NCBI RefSeq assembly: GCF_000597865.1
Contig: NZ_CP007452.1
Location: forward strand, 1,185,183-1,249,182
Length of the DNA: 64,000 bases
Reading direction: 5' to 3'
Origin: Peptoclostridium acidaminophilum DSM 3953
GTDB lineage: Bacteria; Bacillota; Clostridia; Peptostreptococcales; Peptostreptococcaceae
Position numbers and translations under genes: made by a program. Shown here piece by piece: positions 51,948-61,864 of the stretch. Below the pieces are notes generated by a model. It searched no databases and was not told the origin of the DNA. It was given only the letters and a program-made list of their open reading frames with translations. The number at the start of each line of letters is the position of its first letter. The first letter of the stretch is position 1.

Positions 51948-54011
51948 ATGGCAAAAAATCTAGTCATAGTTGAATCACCTGCCAAAGCTAAAACAATAGG
52001 GAAATTTCTCGGAAGCAATTACAAGGTTAAAGCCTCTGTAGGACACGTTAGAGATTTGCCTAAAAGTAAGCTTGGAGTTGACATAGAAAACGAATTTGAG
52101 CCCCAGTATATAACAATAAGAGGCAAGGGGCCTACAATAAACGAGATTAAAAAGGAAGCCAAGAAATCAGACAGGATATTTCTTGCGACCGACCCCGACA
52201 GGGAAGGTGAGGCTATTTCATGGCATCTTGCCAACATACTCAAGCTTGATGAAAAAGAGGCGTGCAGGATAGAGTTTAATGAGATAACAAAGGACGCCAT
52301 AAAGAAAGCTATCAAAACCCCAAGGCAGATTGACACGGACCTTGTGGACGCCCAACAGGCCAGAAGGGTTCTGGATAGGCTGGTGGGCTACCAGATAAGT
52401 CCCCTGCTGTGGGACAAGGTCAGAAAAGGACTCAGCGCCGGCAGGGTACAATCGGCTGTCACAAAGATAATATGCGACAGGGAGAAGGAGATAGATGCCT
52501 TCGAGCCCAAGGAATATTGGACACTCGACATTACGGCTGCAAAGGAAGACGGCAGCAAGATTGAATTCAAGTTCCATGGAGACAAGGAAAACAAGATAGA
52601 AATAAACAGCGAACAAGAGACAAACAATATTATTGATGCAATAAACAACAAGGAACTGGATATATCTCAGGTGGAGAAAAAGGAGAGAAAAAGAAAGGCC
52701 ATGCCTTCCTTCACTACGAGCTCACTCCAGCAGGAAGCGGCAAGCAGGCTGAACTTCACAACAAAGAAGACGATGATGGTGGCCCAGCAGCTGTATGAGG
52801 GCATAGACGTAAAGGGAGAAGGCAATGTCGGACTTGTTACGTACATCAGGACGGACTCCACGAGGATATCGGACGAAGCTGTCGACAAAGCTAAGGAATA
52901 TATTGTTTCTGAAATAGGAGAAAAATATTTCAAGGGCTTCGAAAAGAGCAAGAGCAAGGCCAAAAAGGTGCAGGACGCACACGAGGCCATAAGACCGACA
53001 TATATTGACAAGACGCCGGATTCAATAAAGGATTCGCTGAGCTCTGACCAGTACAAGCTCTATAAGCTGATTTGGGAGAGATATACAGCCTCGCTTATGA
53101 AGGATTCCATATATGACGGAATGAGCGTTCTGGCGGATGCTGGCGGTTATAGCTTCAAGGCGACCGGCTCAAAGCTCAAGTTTGACGGATTCCTCAAGGT
53201 ATACAGCTTTGCAAAGCAGGAGGATACTATACTGCCGGATGTAAGCGTAGGAGAGAAGCTGAGCATCGTGGAAACCATGCCAAAGCAGCACTTTACCCAG
53301 CCGCCTCCGCGTTATTCTGAGGCATCGCTGGTAAAGACACTTGAGGAGCTTGGAATAGGAAGGCCAAGTACGTATGCTCCTACCATATCGACGATACTGG
53401 CAAGGGGATATGTTGAAAAGCAAGGCAGCGCACTTAAGCCTTCGGAGCTTGGTGTGCTAATCAACGAAATAATGGAGAAAAATTTCGACTATATAGTGGA
53501 TGTCAAGTTCACGGCGGATATGGAAAGCAAGCTTGACCTTATAGAGGAAGGCAAGCTTAAGTGGAAAAGCATAATTTCCGAATTTTACGGACCGCTTAAG
53601 GTCTCGATCGAGAAGGCCGAAGAGACTATAGAGAAGATATCTATGGATGAGGAGACAGATGAAATCTGCGACAAGTGCGGAGCGAACATGCTCATAAAGT
53701 ACGGCAGATTCGGAAGATTCCTTGCATGCAAGAATTATCCCGAGTGCAAAAGTACAAAGCCGCTTCTCAACAAGACAGGCCTGGCATGCCCAAAATGCAA
53801 AGAGGGAGATCTTGTCGAGAGAAGGAGCAAAAGAGGAAGGTTTTTCTATGGCTGCTCAAGGTATCCGGAATGCGATTTTGTATCGTGGGACAAACCCACA
53901 GGCGAAATGTGCCCGGAATGCGGCGAATTCCTTGTGGAAAAATACACAAAAAAAGAAACAAAAATCAAATGTTCAAACAAGGAATGCGGGTATGTAAAGA
54001 CTGAAAAGTAA
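51948..54011 (+). CDS. topA: DNA topoisomerase I
   Basis: Type IA topoisomerase that relaxes negative supercoils. The TOPRIM domain starts LVIVESPAKAKTI with FLATDPDREGEAISWHL; the active Tyr is residue 299 in VTYIRTDSTRIS. The C-terminus has three Cys4 zinc-ribbon motifs (CDKCG...CKNYPEC, CPKCKEG...CSRYPEC, CPECGEF...CSNKECG). 687 residues, full size. Upstream dprA and downstream codY match clostridial gene order. Confidence 0.97.
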   Translation: MAKNLVIVESPAKAKTIGKFLGSNYKVKASVGHVRDLPKSKLGVDIENEFEPQYITIRGKGPTINEIKKEAKKSDRIFLATDPDREGEAISWHLANILKLDEKEACRIEFNEITKDAIKKAIKTPRQIDTDLVDAQQARRVLDRLVGYQISPLLWDKVRKGLSAGRVQSAVTKIICDREKEIDAFEPKEYWTLDITAAKEDGSKIEFKFHGDKENKIEINSEQETNNIIDAINNKELDISQVEKKERKRKAMPSFTTSSLQQEAASRLNFTTKKTMMVAQQLYEGIDVKGEGNVGLVTYIRTDSTRISDEAVDKAKEYIVSEIGEKYFKGFEKSKSKAKKVQDAHEAIRPTYIDKTPDSIKDSLSSDQYKLYKLIWERYTASLMKDSIYDGMSVLADAGGYSFKATGSKLKFDGFLKVYSFAKQEDTILPDVSVGEKLSIVETMPKQHFTQPPPRYSEASLVKTLEELGIGRPSTYAPTISTILARGYVEKQGSALKPSELGVLINEIMEKNFDYIVDVKFTADMESKLDLIEEGKLKWKSIISEFYGPLKVSIEKAEETIEKISMDEETDEICDKCGANMLIKYGRFGRFLACKNYPECKSTKPLLNKTGLACPKCKEGDLVERRSKRGRFFYGCSRYPECDFVSWDKPTGEMCPECGEFLVEKYTKKETKIKCSNKECGYVKTEK

Positions 54012-54183
54012 ACCTGACTATTGATATAAATGTCGCAGTGTGGTAATATTTTAAATATTTTTCATATAAATAATCTGCATGAGCTGCATTTGGTTTTGAA
54101 AAGAATGTGAAAAATAATTAAAAAAACCGACAAATTATTCGTGATAATATAGTAAAATAAAATATATATAGAGGAGGGAGTAT

Positions 54184-54966
54184 ATGGCTAGCGACATTTT
54201 GGTCAAAACAAGAAAGCTAAATGGGATACTTCAAAAATCGGGCACAAACCCTGTATCATTTCCAGAGCTATGCAAAATACTGAGTGAGGTTCTAAATTCA
54301 AACGTATATTTGCTAAATGACACAGGAAAGGTTCTTGGCATTGATCTGACTCACGTTATGGACAGTTCAGCCGTAATAGATGAAGAAACCGGCGAGGCGA
54401 GATTCCATGCTGATGATGTGGAAAACCTGATGAAAATCAACCAAACTTTGTACAATGTCACAAAGGACAAGCTGATAGAAATTTTCAGGAATGAGCCGGA
54501 AACAACATATAACAAGCTGGCGACAATAGTCCCAGTAGTGGGAAGCGGCAAAAGGCTTGGAACCCTGATACTTTCAAGATATGAGAAGGAGTTCAACGAC
54601 GAGGATCTTGTGCTTGCAGAGTATAGCGCAACCATAGTGGGACTCGAGATACTAAGGGCTAGAAGCGAAGAACTCGAGGAGGAGATGCGCAAGAAGGCTG
54701 TTGTACAAATGGCAATAGGTACGCTTTCATATTCCGAGCTTGAAGCCGTTGAACACATATTCGACGAACTCAATGGCATGGAGGGTCTGCTTGTGGCCAG
54801 TAAGATTGCCGACAGAGTGGGTATAACCAGATCGGTTATAGTCAATGCGCTTAGAAAGTTTGAAAGCGCAGGAGTAATTGAATCAAGATCGCTTGGAATG
54901 AAAGGAACCCACATAAAAATACTCAACGAGAAACTCCTGGACGAGCTTAAGAAGCTAAAAGGGTAG
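54184..54966 (+). CDS. codY: GTP- and branched-chain-amino-acid-sensing repressor CodY
   Basis: Global nutrient regulator. The N-terminal GAF domain (residues 1-155) binds isoleucine/valine/leucine, and the C-terminal winged helix has [40 protein letters not shown]. 260 residues. A strong GAGGAGGG lies upstream. The 172-base gap after topA is AT-rich; I see no clear terminator or full consensus promoter in it. Confidence 0.96.
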   Translation: MASDILVKTRKLNGILQKSGTNPVSFPELCKILSEVLNSNVYLLNDTGKVLGIDLTHVMDSSAVIDEETGEARFHADDVENLMKINQTLYNVTKDKLIEIFRNEPETTYNKLATIVPVVGSGKRLGTLILSRYEKEFNDEDLVLAEYSATIVGLEILRARSEELEEEMRKKAVVQMAIGTLSYSELEAVEHIFDELNGMEGLLVASKIADRVGITRSVIVNALRKFESAGVIESRSLGMKGTHIKILNEKLLDELKKLKG

Positions 54967-54989
54967 TGCTAGAATCGTTAAACTTGTAA

Positions 54990-55016
54990 AAAAAGTAGGG
55001 AACCCCCTACTTTTTC
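54990..55016 (+). terminator. Terminator after codY
   Basis: AAAAAGTAGGG at 54990-55000 pairs with CCCTACTTTTT at 55005-55015 with a 4-base loop. Intrinsic terminator, usable from both sides. Confidence 0.85.
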
Positions 55017-55039
55017 TTGTTATATTGGGAGGGAACAGC

Positions 55040-56320
55040 TTGAAACCGCTTGCGGAGAGAATGAGGCCTCAGAGCCTTGAAGAGTTTATAGGCCAAAATC
55101 ACATCATAGGGGAAGGCAAGATACTCAGGAAGCTTATAATGTCTAAAAACATAATGAACATGATATTTTACGGGCCGCCCGGAACTGGAAAGACAACGCT
55201 GGCGAACGTTATTGCCGGGCACACGAGCAAAAGGTTCTACAAGCTAAATGCAACCGTGTCGTCTGTGAGCGACATAAAAGAGATAATAAGCGATACGAAA
55301 GGGCTGCTTAATGCAGCAGGGACGCTTCTTTATATAGACGAGATACAGAACTTCAACAAAAAGCAGCAGCAGGTGCTGCTCGAATTCATTGAAACAGGCG
55401 AAATAAGCCTTATAGCCAGCACGACTGAAAATCCGCACCACTGCGTCTACAAGGCGATACTCAGCAGATCGAGCGTATTCGAGTTCCACCCTCTGGGCAA
55501 AGCAGAAATCAAGACGGGACTGGAAAGGGCTGTGGGGTTGCTCGAGCAGAACGATTTTGAAGGGTACAGCATAGTATATGAGGATGCAGCGCTAGATGTA
55601 ATAAGCGACTTTTGCGACGGAGATATGCGCAAGGCTTTAAACCTTCTCGAGATAGCAGTATATTCGCTCGAGGCAGGAGCTGATATGAGAATGGAGCTTG
55701 GCAAGGAGGCAGTGATAGAATGCCTCAGTAAAAAGATGGTATATTCAGACAGCTCAGGTGATTATCACTATGACCTGATAAGTGCATTTCAAAAATCCAT
55801 ACGCGGCAGCGATGCAAATGCCGCGCTCCATTACCTGGCAAAGCTCATAAATGCAGGCGACCTCCAGTCGATAAGCAGGCGGCTGCTTGTGATAGCCGCG
55901 GAGGACATAGGGCTGGCATATCCGAATGCTATTTCCATAGTGAAGGCATGCACAGATTCCGCTGCGCAGCTAGGCTTCCCTGAAGCCAGGATACCACTGG
56001 CTCAGGCGGTCATACTGCTTGCCACGCTGCCAAAGTCAAACTCTGTGATCACAGCAATCGACGCGGCACTGCATGAGATAGATACTAAAAATACAGGACA
56101 AGTCCCCATGCATCTTCGTTGCAACCACTATTCAGGCGCTGAGAGTCTTGGCAGAGGCATCGGCTACAAGTATCCGCACGATTATGAACACGGCTATGTG
56201 AAACAGCAGTATATGCCCGATGAAATTGCAGGCTCGGTATATTATATCCCTGGTGAAAACAAGTTCGAAAAGGGAATAAGGGAGCATCAAAGGCGTATTA
56301 GAGGTGAAAATCACGAATGA
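55040..56320 (+). CDS. rarA: Replication-associated recombination protein RarA (MgsA)
   Basis: AAA+ clamp-loader-like ATPase acting at stalled forks. It has LAERMRPQSLEEFIGQ at the start, Walker A GPPGTGKTTLAN near residue 46, Walker B LLYIDEIQNFN, sensor ASTTENP, DGDMRKALNLLE and the C-terminal tetramer domain (DLISAFQKSIRGSDANAALHYL, GIGYKYPHDY). TTG 55040 lies 6 bases after GGGAGGG and is preferred to TTG 55025. About 426 residues. Confidence 0.94.
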   Translation: MKPLAERMRPQSLEEFIGQNHIIGEGKILRKLIMSKNIMNMIFYGPPGTGKTTLANVIAGHTSKRFYKLNATVSSVSDIKEIISDTKGLLNAAGTLLYIDEIQNFNKKQQQVLLEFIETGEISLIASTTENPHHCVYKAILSRSSVFEFHPLGKAEIKTGLERAVGLLEQNDFEGYSIVYEDAALDVISDFCDGDMRKALNLLEIAVYSLEAGADMRMELGKEAVIECLSKKMVYSDSSGDYHYDLISAFQKSIRGSDANAALHYLAKLINAGDLQSISRRLLVIAAEDIGLAYPNAISIVKACTDSAAQLGFPEARIPLAQAVILLATLPKSNSVITAIDAALHEIDTKNTGQVPMHLRCNHYSGAESLGRGIGYKYPHDYEHGYVKQQYMPDEIAGSVYYIPGENKFEKGIREHQRRIRGENHE

Positions 56321-56476
56321 TTATCCGTATAAAAGCGATATCCAATTGAATTTGATTGAATTATCTGATAAAATCATAAAATATTAAAACTAACAACAAC
56401 CGCTTATGTTTCAAACTATGACAATGTGGTAACAATAAATTAAGAAAATAGTAACGCTTTCACAGCAACTACTCTA

Positions 56477-56505
56477 TTGAAAAATGGAGCCTGTTGTGAT
56501 ATCAT
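56477..56505 (+). promoter_or_regulatory. Promoter of pyruvate carboxylase
   Basis: TTGAAA at 56477-56482, 17-base spacer, TATCAT at 56500-56505, within the 277-base AT-rich gap before pyc. Upstream of it (56321-56470) I see nothing else recognisable. Confidence 0.65.
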
Positions 56506-56597
56506 TCTATTAATTTAAGCAGGATGAAATATAAAAAAAATAAATAAAAAAACATACGCTTAAATGCGAACAAAAGCATATTTTGAGTTGGGAGTTG

Positions 56598-59500
56598 ATG
56601 AGTGTGGTAAAAGAATTCAAAAAAGTGCTCGTGGCAAACCGCGGCGAGATAGCCATAAGGGTGTTTAGGGCGTGTACGGAGCTTGGCATCAGAACTGTGG
56701 GTATATATTCAAAAGAGGATAAATACAGTCTCCACAGGACAAAGGCTGACGAATCGTATCTTATAGGCGAAGGAAAAGGGCCGATAGAGGCATATCTGGA
56801 CATGGATGAGATAATCCATATTGCAAAGAAAAAAGGAGTAGACGCCATACATCCGGGCTACGGATTTTTGGCTGAGAACTCTGAATTCGTAAAAAAATGT
56901 GAAAAAAACGGCATTGTCTTCATAGGTCCAAGTGCTGAAACGATGGACAGCATGGGAGACAAGATAAGCTCGAAGAAAATGGCAATGGAAGTAGGAGTGC
57001 CTACAATACCAGGCGTCGACCACGCCCTTGCGAGCAAGGAAGAGGCCAAGCAGGTTGCCGAAATGATAGGCTATCCTGTAATACTCAAGGCTTCAAACGG
57101 CGGCGGCGGCAGAGGTATGAGGATCATAGAAAAGGAAGAGGATCTTGAAATAGGCTTTGAGAGCGCTGTGAGCGAATCGCAAAAGGCTTTTGGAAGCTCT
57201 GCTGTGTTCGTGGAAAAATATCTGAGGAATCCAAAGCACATCGAGGTACAGGTTCTAGGTGACAAGCACGGCAACATAGTGCATCTGTTTGAAAGAGATT
57301 GCTCGGTGCAAAGAAGGCACCAGAAGATAGTCGAGTACGCTCCGGCTTTCTCGTTGTCTGACGAGCTAAGACACAGCATATGTAATGACGCTGTAAAGCT
57401 TGCAAAGCATGTTAAATATGCAAATGCAGGTACTCTTGAATTCCTTGTGGACAGTACAGGAAACTACTATTTCATTGAGATGAACCCAAGGATACAGGTC
57501 GAGCACACGGTTACAGAAATGATAACTGGAATAGACCTTGTGCAGAGCCAGCTGCTTGTGGCTCAGGGTTATGAGCTTGGAAGCCCTGAAATAAACATAA
57601 AGTCCCAGGATGACATAAAAATAAATGGCTACTCGATACAGTGCAGGATTACAACTGAGGATCCAAAGAATAACTTCATGCCTGACACGGGCAAGATAGA
57701 CGTGTACAGGACGGGCTCAGGCTTTGGAATAAGGCTTGACGGCGGCAATGGTTTTTCAGGCGCCGACATAACTCCATTCTACGACAGCCTTCTTGTGAAG
57801 ACTATTTCATGGGACAGGACTTTCCAGGGCGCTGTGAGAAAAGCCGTTCGTTCTATAAAGGAGCTTCGAGTAAGGGGAGTTAAGACAAACGTCGGTTTCC
57901 TTGTAAACGTGCTAAGCCATGAAAAGTTCGCGGCAGGACAGTGTGATACGAACTTCCTTGACAAGACAAAAGAGCTGTTCGATATAGAAGAGAGCAAGGA
58001 CAGAGCTACAAAGATACTAAACTTCATAGGCAACGTGGTGGTAAATGAGAGAAAGGGTGCAAAGCCTGAATTTGAAAACATTCTGGCACCAGGCACAGAA
58101 AGCCTTGAAATCAAAAAAGGCTCAAAGGATATGCTTGACGAGCTTGGAGCAAAGGGCTACGCGGAGTGGGTGAAGGCTCAAAAGAGACTTCTAATTACAG
58201 ACACTACAATGAGGGATGCGCACCAGTCGCTTGTTGCCACAAGGTTTAGAACTAGAGACTTTGTCAAGATATCTGATGCTACAAGCAAATATATGAATGA
58301 TCTTTTCTCTCTGGAAATGTGGGGCGGAGCAACATTCGACGTCGCATACAGATTCCTCAAGGAGTCTCCATGGGAAAGACTTGAGACATTAAGGACTAAG
58401 ATACCTAATGTAATGTTCCAGATGCTGCTTAGAGCGTCTAATGCGGTAGGCTACAGAAACTATCCTGACAATGTAATAAAGCAGTTCATAGAGGAGTCGG
58501 CAGCTTCGGGCATTGATGTGTTCAGAATATTCGACAGCCTCAACTGGGTTGAGAACATGAAGCTTCCAATACAAGAAGCCCTAAAGACTGGCAAGCTTGT
58601 TGAAGGCTCGATATGCTACACAGGAAACATACTAGATGAGAGCAGACTCAAGTACAACCTGGACTACTATGTGAAAATGGCCAAGGAACTTGAGGCTCAA
58701 GGCGTACACATGATAGCCATAAAGGATATGGCGGGGCTGTTAAAGCCTTATGCAGCACACAAGCTGGTAAAGACACTCAAGGAAGAGGTTTCGTTGCCTA
58801 TACACCTGCACACTCACGATTCGTGCGGCAACGGCGTGTCAACCCTCATGATGGCAGCCGAGGCGGGCGTAGATGTTGTTGACTGTGCACTTGAAGCAAT
58901 GTCAGGGCTTACAAGCCAGCCTTCAATGAACAGCCTTATAGAGGCGCTAAAGGACACTCCAAGGGATACAGAGCTTAACCTTGACGAAATAGTTAAAGTG
59001 GATGACTACTACAAGGAGCTAAGAAAGGCTTACTTCAGCTTTGAGAGCGACCTTAAGACCACTTCTGCCGAGATATACAAGTATGAAATACCTGGCGGAC
59101 AGTATTCAAACCTAAAGCCTCAGGTAGAGAGCCTGGGCCTTGCTGACAGATTCCATGAGGTCAAGGAAAAATACAAGATGGCCAACGAGCTTCTTGGGGA
59201 CATAGTAAAGGTTACTCCAACGTCTAAAGTGGTAGGAGACCTTGCAATATTCATGGAGAAGAACGATGTAGACAACGAGAACATATACGAGCTTGGAAAG
59301 AACCTTTCGTTCCCTGATTCGGTAGTAGACTACTTCAAGGGAATGATAGGACAGCCAGAGGGCGGCTTCCCTAAAGAGCTTCAGGAGATAGTGCTCAAGG
59401 GAGACCAGCCTATATCATGCAGGCCGGGTGAACTTCTGCCTGATGAGGACTTTGAAGGCATAAAGGCTGAGCTGGAGAAGAAGTTCGGCATAAAGCAGAC

Positions 59501-60038
59501 GATGAAGGATGTAGTGAGCTACTGCCTGTATCCTAAGGTTTACGAGGACTTCCTCGAGCACAATCTAAACCAGTATACAGATGTTTCTAATCTTGAAAGC
59601 CATGTGTTCTTCTACGGCCTGAGAAAGGACGAGGAGTGCGAGGTAGAGATAGAGGAAGGCAAGACTCTGTCAATAAGGCTGATAGACATAGGGGAGACAA
59701 AGAAAAACGGTCAAAGGACGGTCACTTTCGAGCTTAACGGTATAAGAAGAGAAGTGGACATACAGGACAACAACGCCCAGTCTGCTGAAGACCATATATT
59801 AAGGGCCGACATGAACGACCCGTTCCAGGTTGGCGCAAGCATACCAGGAAAGGTAATAAAAATAATAGTCAAGGAAGGCGACGCAGTCGTCGAGAATCAG
59901 CCGCTTATAGTCATAGAGGCCATGAAAATGGAGACGACAATAGTGTCTAAATGCAACGGCATAATAGACAAGGTTTATGTAAGCCAAAACAACATGGTTT
60001 CAGACAAGCAGCTCCTGATATCGCTAAAAGAGGAATAA
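56598..60038 (+). CDS. pyc: Pyruvate carboxylase
   Basis: Biotin enzyme that carboxylates pyruvate to oxaloacetate, refilling the citric acid cycle and feeding aspartate. Domains in order: biotin carboxylase (about 1-450; VLVANRGEIAIRVFRAC, GGGGRGMR, EMNPRIQVEHTVTE), carboxyltransferase (about 530-800; DTTMRDAHQSLVATR, HTHDSCGNG) and biotinyl domain with the biotin Lys near residue 1110 in IEAMKMET. 1146 residues, a full single-chain form. ATG 56598 or GTG 56604 may be used. A strong terminator follows. Confidence 0.96.
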   Translation: MSVVKEFKKVLVANRGEIAIRVFRACTELGIRTVGIYSKEDKYSLHRTKADESYLIGEGKGPIEAYLDMDEIIHIAKKKGVDAIHPGYGFLAENSEFVKKCEKNGIVFIGPSAETMDSMGDKISSKKMAMEVGVPTIPGVDHALASKEEAKQVAEMIGYPVILKASNGGGGRGMRIIEKEEDLEIGFESAVSESQKAFGSSAVFVEKYLRNPKHIEVQVLGDKHGNIVHLFERDCSVQRRHQKIVEYAPAFSLSDELRHSICNDAVKLAKHVKYANAGTLEFLVDSTGNYYFIEMNPRIQVEHTVTEMITGIDLVQSQLLVAQGYELGSPEINIKSQDDIKINGYSIQCRITTEDPKNNFMPDTGKIDVYRTGSGFGIRLDGGNGFSGADITPFYDSLLVKTISWDRTFQGAVRKAVRSIKELRVRGVKTNVGFLVNVLSHEKFAAGQCDTNFLDKTKELFDIEESKDRATKILNFIGNVVVNERKGAKPEFENILAPGTESLEIKKGSKDMLDELGAKGYAEWVKAQKRLLITDTTMRDAHQSLVATRFRTRDFVKISDATSKYMNDLFSLEMWGGATFDVAYRFLKESPWERLETLRTKIPNVMFQMLLRASNAVGYRNYPDNVIKQFIEESAASGIDVFRIFDSLNWVENMKLPIQEALKTGKLVEGSICYTGNILDESRLKYNLDYYVKMAKELEAQGVHMIAIKDMAGLLKPYAAHKLVKTLKEEVSLPIHLHTHDSCGNGVSTLMMAAEAGVDVVDCALEAMSGLTSQPSMNSLIEALKDTPRDTELNLDEIVKVDDYYKELRKAYFSFESDLKTTSAEIYKYEIPGGQYSNLKPQVESLGLADRFHEVKEKYKMANELLGDIVKVTPTSKVVGDLAIFMEKNDVDNENIYELGKNLSFPDSVVDYFKGMIGQPEGGFPKELQEIVLKGDQPISCRPGELLPDEDFEGIKAELEKKFGIKQTMKDVVSYCLYPKVYEDFLEHNLNQYTDVSNLESHVFFYGLRKDEECEVEIEEGKTLSIRLIDIGETKKNGQRTVTFELNGIRREVDIQDNNAQSAEDHILRADMNDPFQVGASIPGKVIKIIVKEGDAVVENQPLIVIEAMKMETTIVSKCNGIIDKVYVSQNNMVSDKQLLISLKEE

Positions 60039-60058
60039 AAAAAGCATATTCGTATAAT

Positions 60059-60093
60059 AAAAAGATAGCCCGAAATTCGGGCTATCTTTTTTT
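60059..60093 (+). terminator. Terminator after pyruvate carboxylase
   Basis: GATAGCCCGAA at 60064-60074 and TTCGGGCTATC at 60076-60086 form a nearly perfect palindrome, flanked by A-run and T7. Strong intrinsic terminator. Confidence 0.9.
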
Positions 60094-60103
60094 CGTGATA
60101 ATA

Positions 60104-60132
60104 TTGACAAGGATAAAAGCCTGATGTATACT
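60104..60132 (+). promoter_or_regulatory. Promoter of the isc operon
   Basis: TTGACA at 60104-60109, 17-base spacer, TATACT at 60127-60132. Predicted start near 60139, just before the dyad at 60145. Confidence 0.8.
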
Positions 60133-60144
60133 CAAAATGTAGTC

Positions 60145-60169
60145 AATTCCGATAGGATTACTCGGGATT
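60145..60169 (+). promoter_or_regulatory. Possible IscR operator
   Basis: AATTCCGA at 60145-60152 and TCGGGATT at 60162-60169 form an inverted repeat (7 of 8 positions) with a 9-base spacer, placed just downstream of the isc promoter and 36 bases before iscR. Rrf2 regulators bind such dyads; autoregulation by IscR is inferred. Confidence 0.55.
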
Positions 60170-60205
60170 AAAAAATGAATATGTCCCAAAAAACGGGGTG
60201 ATATA

Positions 60206-60655
60206 ATGATATTATCGACAAAAGGCAGATACGGACTGAAGGCCATGTTTGTCCTTGCCCTGAACGAAGGCAAAGGGCCAATACCCCTAAAGCAGGTGGC
60301 CAAGGAGCAAAACATTTCTGAGCAGTATCTTGAGCAGCTAATGAGCACTCTCAAGAAGGCTAAGCTTGTCAAAAGCGTAAGGGGAGCCCAGGGAGGATAC
60401 CTCCTTTACAGGGAGGCAGGAAGCATAAGCGTAGGCGATGTCATAAGGGTGCTCGAAGGCCCAATGGTTCCGTCTGAATGCGTAGCCGACGATGATTCGG
60501 GCTGCGACAATTCGGAATTTTGCGTAACTAAGGAAGTCTGGGAAAAGATGAAGACGAGCATAAATTCTGTAATGGACGGAATCACGCTAAAGGACATGGT
60601 AAGCGATCACCACAAAAAGATGGAATCAAGCATCAGGCTAAAACTCAAGGAATAG
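60206..60655 (+). CDS. iscR: Rrf2 family iron-sulfur regulator IscR
   Basis: A 149-residue winged-helix regulator starting LSTKGRYGLKAMFVLAL with EQYLEQLMSTLKKAKLVKSVRGAQGGYLL. Three Cys at 92, 100 and 106 match the [2Fe-2S] ligands of IscR (C92, C98, C104 in E. coli), with two extra residues between the first pair. This and the iscS-iscU neighbours favour IscR over the cysteine regulator CymR, which lacks these Cys. Confidence 0.88.
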   Translation: MILSTKGRYGLKAMFVLALNEGKGPIPLKQVAKEQNISEQYLEQLMSTLKKAKLVKSVRGAQGGYLLYREAGSISVGDVIRVLEGPMVPSECVADDDSGCDNSEFCVTKEVWEKMKTSINSVMDGITLKDMVSDHHKKMESSIRLKLKE

Positions 60656-60667
60656 GAGATGGATGAT

Positions 60668-61864
60668 ATGGAAAAAAAGAGAATCTACATGGACTACGCA
60701 GCTACAACTCCAATAAAGAAGGAAGTAGTAGACGCAATGATGCCGTATCTGACGGAGCATTTCGGAAATCCATCTAGCGTACATGGATTCGGAAGAGATG
60801 TAAAAAAGGTAATAGATGAATCAAGAGACAAAATAGCAAAGGCTGTAAACGCAAAGCCAGAGGAGATATTCTTCACAGGCGGCGGTTCAGAATCAGATAA
60901 TATGGCAATAAAGGGTATTGCGTTTGCATACAAGGATAAGGGCAATCATATCATAACTTCAAAAATCGAGCACCATGCAGTTCTCCACACATGTGAATAC
61001 CTCGAAAAGAACCATGGCTTCGAGGTGACATATCTTGACGTGGACAAGGACGGGATAATAAGTCTTGAAGAGCTAAGAGCTGCAATAAAAGACAATACAG
61101 TCCTGATTACAATAATGCAGGCCAACAACGAGATAGGCACAGTGCAGCCGGTGAAGGAGATAGCTCAAATCGCCAGTGAAAAGGGCGTATTCTTCCACAC
61201 TGATGCAGTTCAGGCTCTTGGCAATATAGAAATAGATGTAAAGGACCTGGGAGTGGACTTGATGTCATTTACAGCCCACAAGATATACGGGCCAAAGGGC
61301 ATAGGAGCTCTGTATATGAGAAAAGGGATAAAGCTCCATCCGCTAATACACGGAGGCTCACAGGAGAGGAAAAAAAGAGCTGGGACAGAAAATGTGGCAG
61401 GAATAGTAGCCTTTGCCAAGGCTGTGGAGCTGGCAACAAAGGATGTCGCCGGACATGCCAAAGAGCAATCGCAGCTCAGGGACCACCTTATAGACAGCGT
61501 GCTTAGCAGGATTCCATATGCAAGGCTCAACGGACACAGACAAAAGAGGCTTCCGGGAAACGCCAACTTCTGTTTCGAGTTCATTGAAGGCGAAGCCATA
61601 CTTCTAAGCCTGGATCTTCTGGGTGTAGCAGCTTCAAGCGGCTCGGCGTGCACATCAGGCTCGCTCGACCCATCACACGTGCTTATGGCTCTAGGGCTGC
61701 CCCATGAAATTGCCCACGGCTCTTTGAGGCTTACAATAGGCGATATGACAACTAAGGAAGACATTGATTTTGTGGTGGACAATCTTGAAAAGATTGTTGT
61801 AAGACTAAGGGAACTATCACCACTGTATGATAAATTTGTTAGGGAGGAAAGCCAACATGTATAA
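60668..61864 (+). CDS. iscS: Cysteine desulfurase IscS/NifS
   Basis: PLP enzyme that takes sulfur from cysteine for iron-sulfur clusters and tRNA thiolation. It has YMDYAATTP, GGGSESDNMAIKG, the PLP lysine in SFTAHKIYGPKG near residue 203, and the sulfur-carrying Cys in SSGSACTSGSLDPSHV near residue 327. ATG 60668 is 9 bases after AGGAG; ATG 60659 touches the ribosome site. About 398 residues. The 3' end overlaps iscU. The next two genes, iscU and mnmA, are both sulfur acceptors. Confidence 0.95.
   Translation: MEKKRIYMDYAATTPIKKEVVDAMMPYLTEHFGNPSSVHGFGRDVKKVIDESRDKIAKAVNAKPEEIFFTGGGSESDNMAIKGIAFAYKDKGNHIITSKIEHHAVLHTCEYLEKNHGFEVTYLDVDKDGIISLEELRAAIKDNTVLITIMQANNEIGTVQPVKEIAQIASEKGVFFHTDAVQALGNIEIDVKDLGVDLMSFTAHKIYGPKGIGALYMRKGIKLHPLIHGGSQERKKRAGTENVAGIVAFAKAVELATKDVAGHAKEQSQLRDHLIDSVLSRIPYARLNGHRQKRLPGNANFCFEFIEGEAILLSLDLLGVAASSGSACTSGSLDPSHVLMALGLPHEIAHGSLRLTIGDMTTKEDIDFVVDNLEKIVVRLRELSPLYDKFVREESQHV

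Noticed and set aside
54012-54183. CodY self-binding box upstream of codY
   Set aside because: AT-rich sequence gives partial matches to the CodY consensus, but none is good enough to report.
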